From Legionellales bacterium (GTDB lineage Bacteria > Pseudomonadota > Gammaproteobacteria > Eutrophobiales > Eutrophobiaceae), in NCBI GenBank assembly GCA_002692205.1, contig NZJM01000076.1:1-33965 (forward strand): a stretch of 33,965 nt of DNA. Direction: 5' to 3'. The position numbers and the translations under genes are program-made. The notes beneath the pieces are model-generated. The model was given only the letters and a program-made list of their open reading frames with translations. It made no database searches and was not told the DNA's origin. Shown here piece after piece: positions 8,481 to 16,649 of this stretch. Numbering within the stretch: position 1 is the first letter of the stretch; the number at the start of each line of letters is the position of its first letter.

Positions 8481-9416
8481 ATGAACGAAGTATTAAGAGT
8501 TTTAGAAAAGATCCTTAAAAAGTCCGGGTATACTATAAAAAAACACCCAAAATATAATTTATTGCCCTTAAAAAACTTTCAAAACGATCCTTTTCTTAAA
8601 ACCACCTACGATGCTTTTGATAACAAAGATAAGCTTGTGCTAGCTGATGATGTTTCCAAACTAAATGTTTGTTTAAGAACTTGTGTCAGTAAAAAAAGAG
8701 CTGGGGAAAGTTATAGCAAGCTGACAGGAGTTGCTTTGGACCAGCATCTGTTTAAGTGTATACAATCTTTAGTTGTCTCAATAAATGAAGCAGTCGAGCA
8801 TAACAAAAAAATCAAGCTAACTGTTTTTGATGATCGTTCTGATAAAGCTGCATTAGAAAACATAAATAATATATTAGGCAAAGCGAAGTGTGGTTATGAA
8901 GTAATAAAAACCAAAAATGCAGGTCAGGGTGGTTCGCTTTACGAGCACTTTAGTTTTTCTCGGGATAAAAACAGCTTATTTTATTTTTGCGAGGACGATT
9001 ATTTGCATACGCCAAGCGCAATAAATGAAATGATAAGTTTTTATAGAGATATATACGAAGAAGCATCTACACATTTATTAATTCATCCACAGGAACACGA
9101 GCTTATCTATTCACAAATTAATTATCCATCCTATATTCTAGAGGGACAAAATAGAAGATGGCGAACAATAAGTCACTCTACACACACATTCTTTACTCAC
9201 TCATCAATTGTAGACAAATACTGGAGATATTTTGATAATACAAAGTATGTCGGAAACAAAGAAAAACGTCATTTAGGATCTGAAAAGAGAACAACCGATA
9301 AGCTTTTTAACCATATCCCCGGTTTCTCGCCAATACCACCAGTTGCCGTTCATCTCCAGTCTAAAGAGAGTCTGCCACCATTTTTTGATTGGAAAAAAGT
9401 GTGGGACAGTTTTTAA
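8481..9416 (+). CDS. Putative GT2-like glycosyltransferase, unassigned family
   Basis: I do not recognise this 311-residue protein as a named family. It carries a pattern resembling the GT-A fold of family 2 glycosyltransferases: a beta strand ending in TVFDDRSD (about 114-121), then KNAGQGGSLYEHF (about 145-157), then an acidic CEDDYLHTPSAI (170-181) where a metal-binding DxD motif would sit. There is no signal peptide or membrane segment, so it should act in the cytoplasm. A strong AAAGGAAG ribosome-binding site precedes the ATG. It follows mnmE by 32 bases and converges on the glycan gene cluster with a 17-base gap, which supports a role in surface-glycan assembly. Donor and acceptor are unknown. 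Confidence 0.6.
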   Translation: MNEVLRVLEKILKKSGYTIKKHPKYNLLPLKNFQNDPFLKTTYDAFDNKDKLVLADDVSKLNVCLRTCVSKKRAGESYSKLTGVALDQHLFKCIQSLVVSINEAVEHNKKIKLTVFDDRSDKAALENINNILGKAKCGYEVIKTKNAGQGGSLYEHFSFSRDKNSLFYFCEDDYLHTPSAINEMISFYRDIYEEASTHLLIHPQEHELIYSQINYPSYILEGQNRRWRTISHSTHTFFTHSSIVDKYWRYFDNTKYVGNKEKRHLGSEKRTTDKLFNHIPGFSPIPPVAVHLQSKESLPPFFDWKKVWDSF

Positions 9417-9433
9417 AATATCCAAAATAAGAC

Positions 9434-10477
9434 TCATTTTATTGTGTTGTAAACATTATCTGGAGTTATGTTTGCGATATTAATATTGTTTTCAATCACA
9501 ATAGCCCCCTTCCTATTTGGGTACCATTTGGGAGAGAGCTCTCTAGTTGAAAAAAGTCCTATTACATTAGTTCCCGCTGCATCGCAGAGGTGCATAGCCC
9601 CGGTGTCATTGCTTATCGCCATTTGTGAACGTTTAAAAACAAAAAACAATTCTGAAATTGATAATTTATTACAAAGATTATGACTATTTTTTGTTCGAGA
9701 ATTTATATGCTCAGCTTCTTTCACCTCCAATGGGCCGCCTACTATTATAATTTCATAGTCATTTCCAATTAAATTAGCTAGTTTTATCCAGCTATCTAAC
9801 GGCCATTTTTTTGTTTTTAGCTTTCCGCCAATTATAAATACCATTATATTTCTTTTTAACAGTTCAACTATGCCTCTATCCGTAGGCTCTTTTTCTTTTA
9901 TTGGGTAAGCCACATCCCCAATTATTCGTTCATGTTTTAAATTGTTAAGTAATCGCATAGTTTCTGTAGGAATTTGCAAATATTTTTTTTGTGTTTCAAT
10001 GAAAGATTTTATCCTTCCGCTATCCCAACCAAATCCTGATTTGATCTTAAGAAAAAAACGAACAAAAAACATATTTCTAATTGATTTATATAAACCCAGG
10101 TTTTGGGGTAGCTGAATAAAAAGGTCGTATCTGTTTTCTTTGAGTTCATCGAGAGTCTCTTTCCTATTTTTTTTACCTCTTACTAAAATATTGTCGATTA
10201 AGCCATCTTTAAGCCCTAAGTCAGAAAACGTTACTCCACTATCAGAAAAGGTTATCAAATCTATTTTTGCTGATGGAAAGTTTTGCCGAATTATAGATAG
10301 GGATGGTAGCGCTACAACAGAATCACCAAAAGCACCATCACGATTTATTAAAATTTTTGAAAAGGATTTATAGTCTTCCTCTTTAAAGATTATATACCTA
10401 AATATCTTTATAAATAATAAGCGAAATAATATAATTGTTTTTACGTAAAATAATTTTATTTTTTCTAAATTAGTCAT
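9434..10477 (-). CDS. Glycosyltransferase family 9 (heptosyltransferase-like)
   Basis: GT9 enzymes transfer heptose from ADP-heptose to the LPS inner core. The 347-residue protein has a hydrophobic, basic N-terminus (about 1-35) that could associate with the membrane, followed by the first Rossmann domain (INRDGAFGDSVVALPSL). The C-terminal half has the donor-site pattern SNDTGAMHLCDAAGTNVIG and then LFSTRELSPKWYPN. Its ATG overlaps the stop of the upstream GT9 gene (ATGA). It is the last gene of the minus-strand cluster and converges on the plus-strand glycosyltransferase. WaaF/WaaC/WaaQ cannot be distinguished from sequence alone. Confidence 0.85.
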   Translation of the reverse strand: MTNLEKIKLFYVKTIILFRLLFIKIFRYIIFKEEDYKSFSKILINRDGAFGDSVVALPSLSIIRQNFPSAKIDLITFSDSGVTFSDLGLKDGLIDNILVRGKKNRKETLDELKENRYDLFIQLPQNLGLYKSIRNMFFVRFFLKIKSGFGWDSGRIKSFIETQKKYLQIPTETMRLLNNLKHERIIGDVAYPIKEKEPTDRGIVELLKRNIMVFIIGGKLKTKKWPLDSWIKLANLIGNDYEIIIVGGPLEVKEAEHINSRTKNSHNLCNKLSISELFFVFKRSQMAISNDTGAMHLCDAAGTNVIGLFSTRELSPKWYPNRKGAIVIENNINIANITPDNVYNTIK

Positions 10478-11433
10478 ATTAGATTTTGTTTTTTTATTTT
10501 GCTAATAACGTCATCTACAGAAACTGCAGATATATCTTTTGGTTTAAATCCCGCGTCATTTTTTGGAATTACATTATTAGGAAAAATAACGTTTTGCATT
10601 TGCCCGAGCGCATGGGTTCTTCTGGGGTATGTTGGCCCAAAAATTCCGAATACCGGTATTTTTGAGCAGGATAAAATATGCATTGGCGCTGAATCATTAG
10701 TTACCGCGAATTTAGATCTTCTGCCTAGCTCTGCGAGACTTAAAATATCAAAATCACAGGTAGCATTAATGCCGGTAGATTTTGTTAAGTGCGCATTTAA
10801 CATAGAATCATCAACTCCTCCCACCCACACAATTTCAAAATAATTTTTAAGAATTAGCGCAAGCTCTTTAAAGAAGGGCCACCTTTTTTGAGTATGTTTA
10901 TTGCTGGATCCAGCATGCATTATTATAAAATTCTTTTGCGTTAAATTTTTTTCTTTTAACCAGCTAGAAATTTTAGTGATAGTATTTGGCGGAGCAGGTA
11001 GCGATGGCTCAGGTAGCGCAGGACTAATGCCCGCTGATACAATAATTTGATTTAGTCGTTCAAATGAATGACATTCTCCTTTATATATATCATCGGGGTG
11101 CGCCTTATAAGGAAACCTTGGGTGATTTCCAGCACAAAAAGAAACTCCCGATAGCGCGCAATATATTGTACTTCTATCATTGGATTGTAAGTCATATATT
11201 TTGTTAAACCTTGCGCTCCTAATCCATAAAATAGTTTTTATTAAATTAAATAAACCATACCTCATACATTTAATGACCTTAAGGTTTCTTATTTCATTGA
11301 ATAAGTTTTCAAATGCAGGAGTTGTTAGGAGATATACATCATCTTTCTTATGATGAACAAGAATCTTATTAATAATGGATGTTGATATAACAACATCACC
11401 CAGCGCGCCTAATTTTATTATTAAAATCTTCAA
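10474..11433 (-). CDS. Glycosyltransferase family 9 (heptosyltransferase-like)
   Basis: This second GT9 member (319 residues) starts MKILIIKLGALGDVVIST, the classic N-terminus of ADP-heptose:LPS heptosyltransferases. It has the C-terminal nucleotide-sugar pattern VTNDSAPMHILSCSKIPVFG followed by IFGPTYPRRTHALG. The start codon is TTG, overlapping the stop of the O-antigen ligase gene (TTGA), and its stop overlaps the next GT9 start (ATGA), so three genes are translationally chained. The first bases of this gene occur a second time 34 bases upstream. It likely adds a core heptose, but the exact acceptor cannot be seen. Confidence 0.87.
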   Translation of the reverse strand: MKILIIKLGALGDVVISTSIINKILVHHKKDDVYLLTTPAFENLFNEIRNLKVIKCMRYGLFNLIKTILWIRSARFNKIYDLQSNDRSTIYCALSGVSFCAGNHPRFPYKAHPDDIYKGECHSFERLNQIIVSAGISPALPEPSLPAPPNTITKISSWLKEKNLTQKNFIIMHAGSSNKHTQKRWPFFKELALILKNYFEIVWVGGVDDSMLNAHLTKSTGINATCDFDILSLAELGRRSKFAVTNDSAPMHILSCSKIPVFGIFGPTYPRRTHALGQMQNVIFPNNVIPKNDAGFKPKDISAVSVDDVISKIKKQNLI

Positions 11434-11469
11434 GCTGTGTTCTTGGTATTATTATTAAAATCTTCAAGC
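11417..11469 (-). repeat. 34-bp partial tandem duplication at ligase/GT9 junction
   Basis: A perfect 19-base direct repeat occurs at 11417-11435 and 11451-11469, offset by 34 bases (minus-strand unit begins GCTTGAAGATTTTAATAAT). The second copy in reading order contains the TTG start of the GT9 gene and the TGA stop of the ligase gene. The first lies in the ligase C-terminal codons (residues LEDFNN). Because 34 is not a multiple of three, the copies are read in different frames. Confidence 0.9.
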
Positions 11470-12710
11470 GATGCTGTTTTTGCATAACAAAGTGATATTA
11501 ATAGCCAAATAACACTTGCCCAAACGGAGCCATAAAACGCCATATGCGCATTTAGCGGGAATACCGCGACCAGAACAGGAATGAAATATGGCATTATATA
11601 TTTTTTTGATTTTTGATTAAGTATAAATACACACATATATATTATAAAGAGCATGTACCCAATAAATCCAACTACACCAGTTTCACATAATATCTCTAGA
11701 CCCAATAAGTGTGGCTGAGTTGGCGGCAGTTTAGTTTTAACAAAAATATCATCGGGCTTTGCATACTGGTCGTAAATATGTCGAAATCCTCTCGGGCCTA
11801 TTCCAATAACACGATTATCTTTAAATATAGAATACGCCGTATCCCAGATTGATAGCCTTAAAGCAGTAGCATCATTGAAAGACTTGTAGTCACCACTAAA
11901 TATACCTTGAGTAACATTCATTCTAGTTTTCAATGGCTGATGTGAATCAAGCATGATACTAAATATTAGACCAAGTAAAACCGTGATAACACAAACACTC
12001 TTTATAAATAATTTTTTTTCTTTAAAATAAATAAATCCATACAGCAAAAAAGATAAAGATGTGAGAGCGAGCATAACCCAAGCTGCACGACGCCCACTTA
12101 TCAAGACAACAAAAAATAATGGCAACACACTTAATAAAAGATATTTTTTATTAATTAGATTATTGTATATGTATAAAAAGAAAAATGGGGATAGAATTGC
12201 ACAAATATGTGCGATGGTGTTTCTGGGGTAGAACATACCCGTGATTTGACCAGATTCCCATGGGAAACCAAAGATATCTTTTTTGAAAAAAAATTGAATA
12301 GCTCCATCAATTGACCAAAACAAAACGATAAAAAAAATAATTTTTATTATGAAATCTATCTTTTCTTTATCTTTTGCTATGAAATTTATAATAAATATTC
12401 CAGCAAACAAAAATCTCAAATATGGTATAACAGTGTGCAAGGAATGATGTATATCAACCGCATTAAATAAAGATAAGACTTGTGGTATCCAAATACACAA
12501 AAAAATTAATGTAAAGTTTTTTATGATGCGATCAAATATTAGTATTTTTGGATTTGTTGCAACTATGTAAATACCAATTAGGGCCATTACTCCAACGGGA
12601 TAGTTATATAATGCTTTACTGATAAATCCGAAAAACGCAAGAATAACAATGAAGCAGGGCCAATAGTCCTTTAAGAAAATTTTTAAATCTTTATTGTCTG
12701 TAAGAATCAT
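11430..12710 (-). CDS. O-antigen ligase family membrane protein (WaaL/Wzy_C type)
   Basis: This 426-residue polytopic membrane protein would join undecaprenyl-linked glycan to lipid A-core, or polymerise it, on the periplasmic side. Many hydrophobic helices are visible before and after a large periplasmic loop. Family marks are the ISGRRAAWVML segment near the middle and, in the loop, RLSIWDTAYSIF, VIGIGPRGFRHIY and PHLLGLEILCETGVVGF, the His-containing motif typical of the Wzy_C domain. It overlaps the downstream GT9 gene by four bases. Its extreme C-terminus has been altered by a 34-bp duplication. WaaL and Wzy cannot be told apart reliably from sequence; neighbouring heptosyltransferases favour WaaL. 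Confidence 0.82.
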   Translation of the reverse strand: MILTDNKDLKIFLKDYWPCFIVILAFFGFISKALYNYPVGVMALIGIYIVATNPKILIFDRIIKNFTLIFLCIWIPQVLSLFNAVDIHHSLHTVIPYLRFLFAGIFIINFIAKDKEKIDFIIKIIFFIVLFWSIDGAIQFFFKKDIFGFPWESGQITGMFYPRNTIAHICAILSPFFFLYIYNNLINKKYLLLSVLPLFFVVLISGRRAAWVMLALTSLSFLLYGFIYFKEKKLFIKSVCVITVLLGLIFSIMLDSHQPLKTRMNVTQGIFSGDYKSFNDATALRLSIWDTAYSIFKDNRVIGIGPRGFRHIYDQYAKPDDIFVKTKLPPTQPHLLGLEILCETGVVGFIGYMLFIIYMCVFILNQKSKKYIMPYFIPVLVAVFPLNAHMAFYGSVWASVIWLLISLCYAKTASLEDFNNNTKNTA

Positions 12711-12736
12711 TGGGTTTTATAAAGATATTTTGAGGG

Positions 12737-13651
12737 CTAGTATTTATATCGCTCAATAATAATATTTGTTAGTCCAAAAAGATAGCCAATCCCATTTGCT
12801 AGTCTAATAAGTCCTTTTTTGGAATTATCTTTATTTAAAAAAATTATTCCCATAATTAAACTAAAAAAGGCACTCAGTAATTTGCCGATTGTTTTTGGAA
12901 TATATCTGAACCAAGCTGCAACTAGAGAATTATTTTTTCTGTATCTCATGATAAGATTTATTCCGCCCGTGAAATGTCGATAAAGAATATATTTGAGTTT
13001 TTCTCTGTCGGGCGTAATAGTCTCGAAAATCACGGCATCGTCTATCCATGCAGATGATCCTCCTAGTTGACTGGCTTTTGAAAAAAAATCAAAATCTTCA
13101 CCACCCATAAAATCGAAATAGCGATCAAATCTAAGCGAATAATTTTTAATTAGCCCAGCCGTAAACATTACATTTCCAGCAGCAATATTTCTTGGAACAG
13201 CACCTCTTTTATTCTTTCTATCTTGTTTGAAATTTTTAGGCGTAGATGTTTTTTTTGTTGGTATAACTGGCCCTGCTCCAATATCAACTTTATATTCATC
13301 AATACCTTTTACCATATTATTTAGCCAGTTTTCATGGGCAAATTCATCGTCATCGATAAACCCTATTAAATCAGCTTTATGAAGGATAGCTTTTTCTAAT
13401 AAATTGTTTCTCGCCGATGAGATTCCACGCTCTGATTCAATATAATAAAAGCAGTTAACAGCAAAATCATTTTTAATATTATCAAAAGCAATTTTACCAG
13501 ATCCCAATTTATCATTATCTACGACTATAATGATTGGCAAATAACTATCAGGAACTTTGATTTTTGTAAGAGAAAATAAGCAATTTTTTAATAACTCCGG
13601 TCTCATATATGTTGCTATACATATAGTAATTATTTTCTTGTGTGTGACCAT
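12737..13651 (-). CDS. Glycosyltransferase family 2
   Basis: This 304-residue inverting GT-A glycosyltransferase probably adds a sugar to an LPS core or O-unit on the cytoplasmic face. The N-terminus holds ITICIATYMRPELLKNCL, then IIVVDNDKLG, ERGISSARNN and the metal-binding DDD in GFIDDDEFAHENW at about 95-108. The GGEDFDFFSKASQLGG segment corresponds to the catalytic ED region. A hydrophobic stretch near 258-275 (LLSAFFSLIMGIIFL) could be a membrane anchor. It lies seven bases after the GT4 gene and 26 bases before the ligase gene. The sugar specificity is not predictable. Confidence 0.85.
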   Translation of the reverse strand: MVTHKKIITICIATYMRPELLKNCLFSLTKIKVPDSYLPIIIVVDNDKLGSGKIAFDNIKNDFAVNCFYYIESERGISSARNNLLEKAILHKADLIGFIDDDEFAHENWLNNMVKGIDEYKVDIGAGPVIPTKKTSTPKNFKQDRKNKRGAVPRNIAAGNVMFTAGLIKNYSLRFDRYFDFMGGEDFDFFSKASQLGGSSAWIDDAVIFETITPDREKLKYILYRHFTGGINLIMRYRKNNSLVAAWFRYIPKTIGKLLSAFFSLIMGIIFLNKDNSKKGLIRLANGIGYLFGLTNIIIERYKY

Positions 13652-13658
13652 AATCTTT

Positions 13659-14774
13659 TTATTCTTTCTTGTCGTATAGCGAGGTATAGGTTTGTAGTGT
13701 TTTTTCTAACATTGAATCAAGTGAAAAACTATTTATATTTTTAACTTTTGGTGTAGATGTATAAAACTTACTAATTAATTCTACAGCAGAATCAATATTG
13801 AGAGGTATCACTTTGCCCTCTGGAAATAGTTCACTTAATACTTCAGATGCTCCTCCATGATCGTATGCAATGACGGGGACACCAATACTCAATGCTTCTA
13901 ATGCAGTTCTTCCGAATGCTTCTGGGATTTTTGCCAAGGACAATACTAAATCAGATTTTGCCATGATCTCTTTTATATCATCCCTATGCCCAAGAAAGGT
14001 AAAATTTTTACTCATTCCAAAGTTTTCGATTATATTTTTTAATTCATTTAAATATCTTTCTTTTTTCTTATCTATGCCTCCTACAAATAAACCATGTGCT
14101 TTTACACCAGATTTATTTAGTTTCGTTATTATTTCAATAAAGTCATTTTGACCTTTCCATCTTGTTATTCGTGCGGGTAGACAAACTAAAAAATTATTAT
14201 CTGGGATATTATTACTTTTTTCCCATTCCTGTAGCCATTGAGATGTAGGTTGAAAACCAAATTGAAAATTATTCTTATCAACACCTCGATGAATAACGTT
14301 AATATTATTTATGTTGGTGTCTGGGTAGTTTTCTATAATATAATTTTTTATATAATTTGAGATAGCGATAACACGATCGCCTTTAGTCATTATTTTACTG
14401 TAATAATTTACAGAGTATGGGCCATGGACTGTTGTTACAAAATAAGGTTTTTCTTCTCCCTTTATTTTGTTTAAGGCAATATATGATAGCCATGCAGGAA
14501 GACGAGATCGTGCATGAACAATATCAATTTTATTTTCCTTAATTATATTTTGGAGTACAGGTAATAGTTTGAGAGAAAATAAAGATTTTTTACCCACTGG
14601 CAATTCAATATGTTTGCTACCGCCTGCCTGTAGTTTCGGGATTAAGCGCCCCGGCCCTGATATAACAATAGAGTTGAAACCTCTTCTAATAAGTTCATTT
14701 GCGACTTCGACAGTTCCCCGTTCAACGCCACCATAATCGAGATTTGGTAATATTTGTAATATAGTTTTTTTCAA
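13659..14774 (-). CDS. Glycosyltransferase family 4
   Basis: This 371-residue retaining GT-B glycosyltransferase shows the N-terminal acceptor-side motif DYGGVERGTVEVANEL, the inter-domain segment RITRWKGQNDFIEII, and the C-terminal donor-site EAFGRTALEALSIGVPVIAY with the E-x7-E pair of GT4 enzymes. No membrane segment is apparent. The start is TTG (14774), giving MKKTILQILPNL, which matches the expected N-terminal strand; the ribosome-binding site is weak. It sits ten bases after the methyltransferase gene within the glycan operon and likely builds LPS core or O-unit sugars. Confidence 0.87.
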   Translation of the reverse strand: MKKTILQILPNLDYGGVERGTVEVANELIRRGFNSIVISGPGRLIPKLQAGGSKHIELPVGKKSLFSLKLLPVLQNIIKENKIDIVHARSRLPAWLSYIALNKIKGEEKPYFVTTVHGPYSVNYYSKIMTKGDRVIAISNYIKNYIIENYPDTNINNINVIHRGVDKNNFQFGFQPTSQWLQEWEKSNNIPDNNFLVCLPARITRWKGQNDFIEIITKLNKSGVKAHGLFVGGIDKKKERYLNELKNIIENFGMSKNFTFLGHRDDIKEIMAKSDLVLSLAKIPEAFGRTALEALSIGVPVIAYDHGGASEVLSELFPEGKVIPLNIDSAVELISKFYTSTPKVKNINSFSLDSMLEKTLQTYTSLYDKKE

Positions 14775-14784
14775 TTTTCTTAAA

Positions 14785-15525
14785 TTAAAATTTCTTTGAT
14801 AAAAAAATTAATCCAGGTTTCTTATTTTTATAAAACTTTACTATTTGAAAACCATATCTGCTAAATAGCATAGAAACTGTTTTTTTTGTAAAGTGTTGAA
14901 CATGTATTGGTGGGCATAGCACGTCCCACTCTTTAATATTATCGGGTACTTTTGGGTGCCCTAAATCAGGTGTTGTTATGTATAGGTAGCCATTTTTTTT
15001 AACCAATTTTTCAAGAACCTTCATATATAAATTTATATCACTTACATGTTCAATCAATTCCGAAGAATGAACAAAATCATATTGATCTTCGGATTTAATA
15101 AGTTCTGTAAAGTCCGCACAAAAATAATTCACGAATCTAAACCTTCTTTTTGCATATGCAACAGCTTTTGCATTTATATCCACGCCATTTGATGATTTGG
15201 CTATAAAGCTTAATGCATATGCAACAAAGCCACCACCGCAACCAAAATCTAAGCATTTTTTGTTAATTGCATACGGGAGAAACCTAGGTAATTTTATAAA
15301 CGCACGCCTTAGTCGCGAACTTGCTTTTTTATAACCATCTTTAGCTTTAGTATCTTCTTCTGTGTATATTTTATTTAATATAGTTTGATTTGGCATCGGA
15401 TTTAAAAATAGAAATTCACAATTTTTGCAACAGTCAAAACTATAGTCATTTTTTTTCAAAAAGTATGAAATCTCAGAGTCATTGCAAGCGGGACATAAGG
15501 CTGTTTTTTGTGTTTGGTGTTTCAT
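14785..15525 (-). CDS. Class I SAM-dependent methyltransferase with N-terminal Zn ribbon
   Basis: This cytoplasmic enzyme has two parts. Four cysteines in CPAC and CCKNC-type motifs within the first 35 residues form a probable zinc ribbon. A Rossmann methyltransferase core follows with CLDFGCGGGFVAYAL (SAM motif I) and SSELIEHVSD (post-motif), typical of the Methyltransf_11/23 families often found in polysaccharide loci. I place the start at ATG 15525 (246 residues, MKHQTQKTALCPAC); a TTG three codons upstream (15534), right after the ELM1 stop, is an alternative. The substrate is unknown, with a sugar or lipid-linked glycan as the likely candidate from context. Confidence 0.8.
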   Translation of the reverse strand: MKHQTQKTALCPACNDSEISYFLKKNDYSFDCCKNCEFLFLNPMPNQTILNKIYTEEDTKAKDGYKKASSRLRRAFIKLPRFLPYAINKKCLDFGCGGGFVAYALSFIAKSSNGVDINAKAVAYAKRRFRFVNYFCADFTELIKSEDQYDFVHSSELIEHVSDINLYMKVLEKLVKKNGYLYITTPDLGHPKVPDNIKEWDVLCPPIHVQHFTKKTVSMLFSRYGFQIVKFYKNKKPGLIFLSKKF

Positions 15526-15535
15526 AAAATTCAAT

Positions 15536-16438
15536 CTAAACCATTTTATTTAATATGATTGAAGCGCAACGTTGTGCTTCAGCTAAGATTAAATTATTAG
15601 CCGTCAATTTATTTCCTTTTTTCCATGACCTGAAAGACATAACGCTTTTTTCAGTTATTAAGCAGTCAATAGAATCATTTATTCTATTTGCGTGTTCTTT
15701 TGATAGATCAAACAGTCCGACTTTTGCCCCAGAAGTAAGTGATTCATATATCATAGAGATACTATCAGGGCTCACCCATATGTTATCTGCTAGAAAAATA
15801 AGGTCCTTTATTTTTTTGCTATTACCTTTTTCAAAATATGATATATCAACATTCTTATGATTCAATTTTGAAATTTTTGAAATAATATTTTTAGGAGTAC
15901 GTGGTGAATTTGAGATTGTCCAGCGGATTTCATTACACACTGTGACAACCATGTTTACTTGTTTGACGATAGAATTGGTATCCCACCTATAGTGTTTAGA
16001 CGGACCACCAATTAAGATTACTCCCAATTTTTTTTGTTTACTCTTATTGAATTTCAACGCATTTAATGCTCCATTTGATGTAATAACATTTTCCTTTTTT
16101 TTGGGAGCATCATGTTTTGGTATTATGCATAAATCAAAACAACTTAACGGTAAGCTCGGCTTCATCAAAACTATTATTTTCCCCTTCCGCGCCTGTTTAG
16201 CTGAGAGCATTGTTAGATGTGTTTTATGCCCTGCGCCAATAATAAGATCTGGGTCTGGTAAGTGTTCCCCATATGGGAATTTCTTTGAAACATAACTCTT
16301 TATAGACTCGATAAAAGAAACAGCTTCCAAGTCATATTGTTTACATTGCGATAAATTTTTAATTGCTTGACACAATCCAGTGCTCTGAGAATCATGACCA
16401 GACTTCCCATCTGTAATACGCCAAATATTTAATGTCAT
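15536..16438 (-). CDS. Mitochondrial fission ELM1 family protein (DUF1022)
   Basis: Bacterial members of this family are GT-B-like proteins of unknown activity, often in LPS or cell-envelope loci; the family name comes from a plant homologue. The 300 residues begin IWRITDGKSGHDSQSTGL, the characteristic N-terminal motif, followed by PDLIIGAGHKTHL, a central VILIGGPSKHYRWD and a C-terminal WVSPDSISMIYESLTSGAKVG that resembles a nucleotide-sugar-binding region. There is no signal peptide. It precedes the methyltransferase directly and lies 20 bases after the small zinc-finger gene. A glycosyltransferase role is inferred from fold resemblance and context only. Confidence 0.85.
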   Translation of the reverse strand: MTLNIWRITDGKSGHDSQSTGLCQAIKNLSQCKQYDLEAVSFIESIKSYVSKKFPYGEHLPDPDLIIGAGHKTHLTMLSAKQARKGKIIVLMKPSLPLSCFDLCIIPKHDAPKKKENVITSNGALNALKFNKSKQKKLGVILIGGPSKHYRWDTNSIVKQVNMVVTVCNEIRWTISNSPRTPKNIISKISKLNHKNVDISYFEKGNSKKIKDLIFLADNIWVSPDSISMIYESLTSGAKVGLFDLSKEHANRINDSIDCLITEKSVMSFRSWKKGNKLTANNLILAEAQRCASIILNKMV

Positions 16439-16458
16439 GTTAATTTATTTAAACATTA

Positions 16459-16641
16459 TTATTTTTCTAAAATATACTCTGTCCCACAGTAGGGGCACTT
16501 TGCTTTGTTTGATGAATTTATTGGTAAATAGATTTTTGGGTGTTGGCTCCAAAGATTTATGTCTGGAAGTGGGCAATGTAGAGGCAGCTGATTCAACTTT
16601 ATATTCACAACCATCTGATTGTCATCGGTTATTTTTTTCAT
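16459..16641 (-). CDS. CHCC zinc-finger domain protein
   Basis: This 60-residue protein has a CHCC ligand set: Cys23 (LPLHCPLPD), His34 (WSQHPKIYLPI), Cys49 and Cys52 (KCPYCGTEY). That pattern, including HPKIYLPI, defines the zf-CHCC domain also seen in the mitochondrial complex I subunit NDUFS6. Its bacterial function is unknown. It starts eight bases after the ilvE stop and so is co-transcribed with ilvE, an association I know from other gammaproteobacteria. Zinc binding is inferred from the residues. Confidence 0.85.
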   Translation of the reverse strand: MKKITDDNQMVVNIKLNQLPLHCPLPDINLWSQHPKIYLPINSSNKAKCPYCGTEYILEK

Positions 16642-16649
16642 TTAATTTT

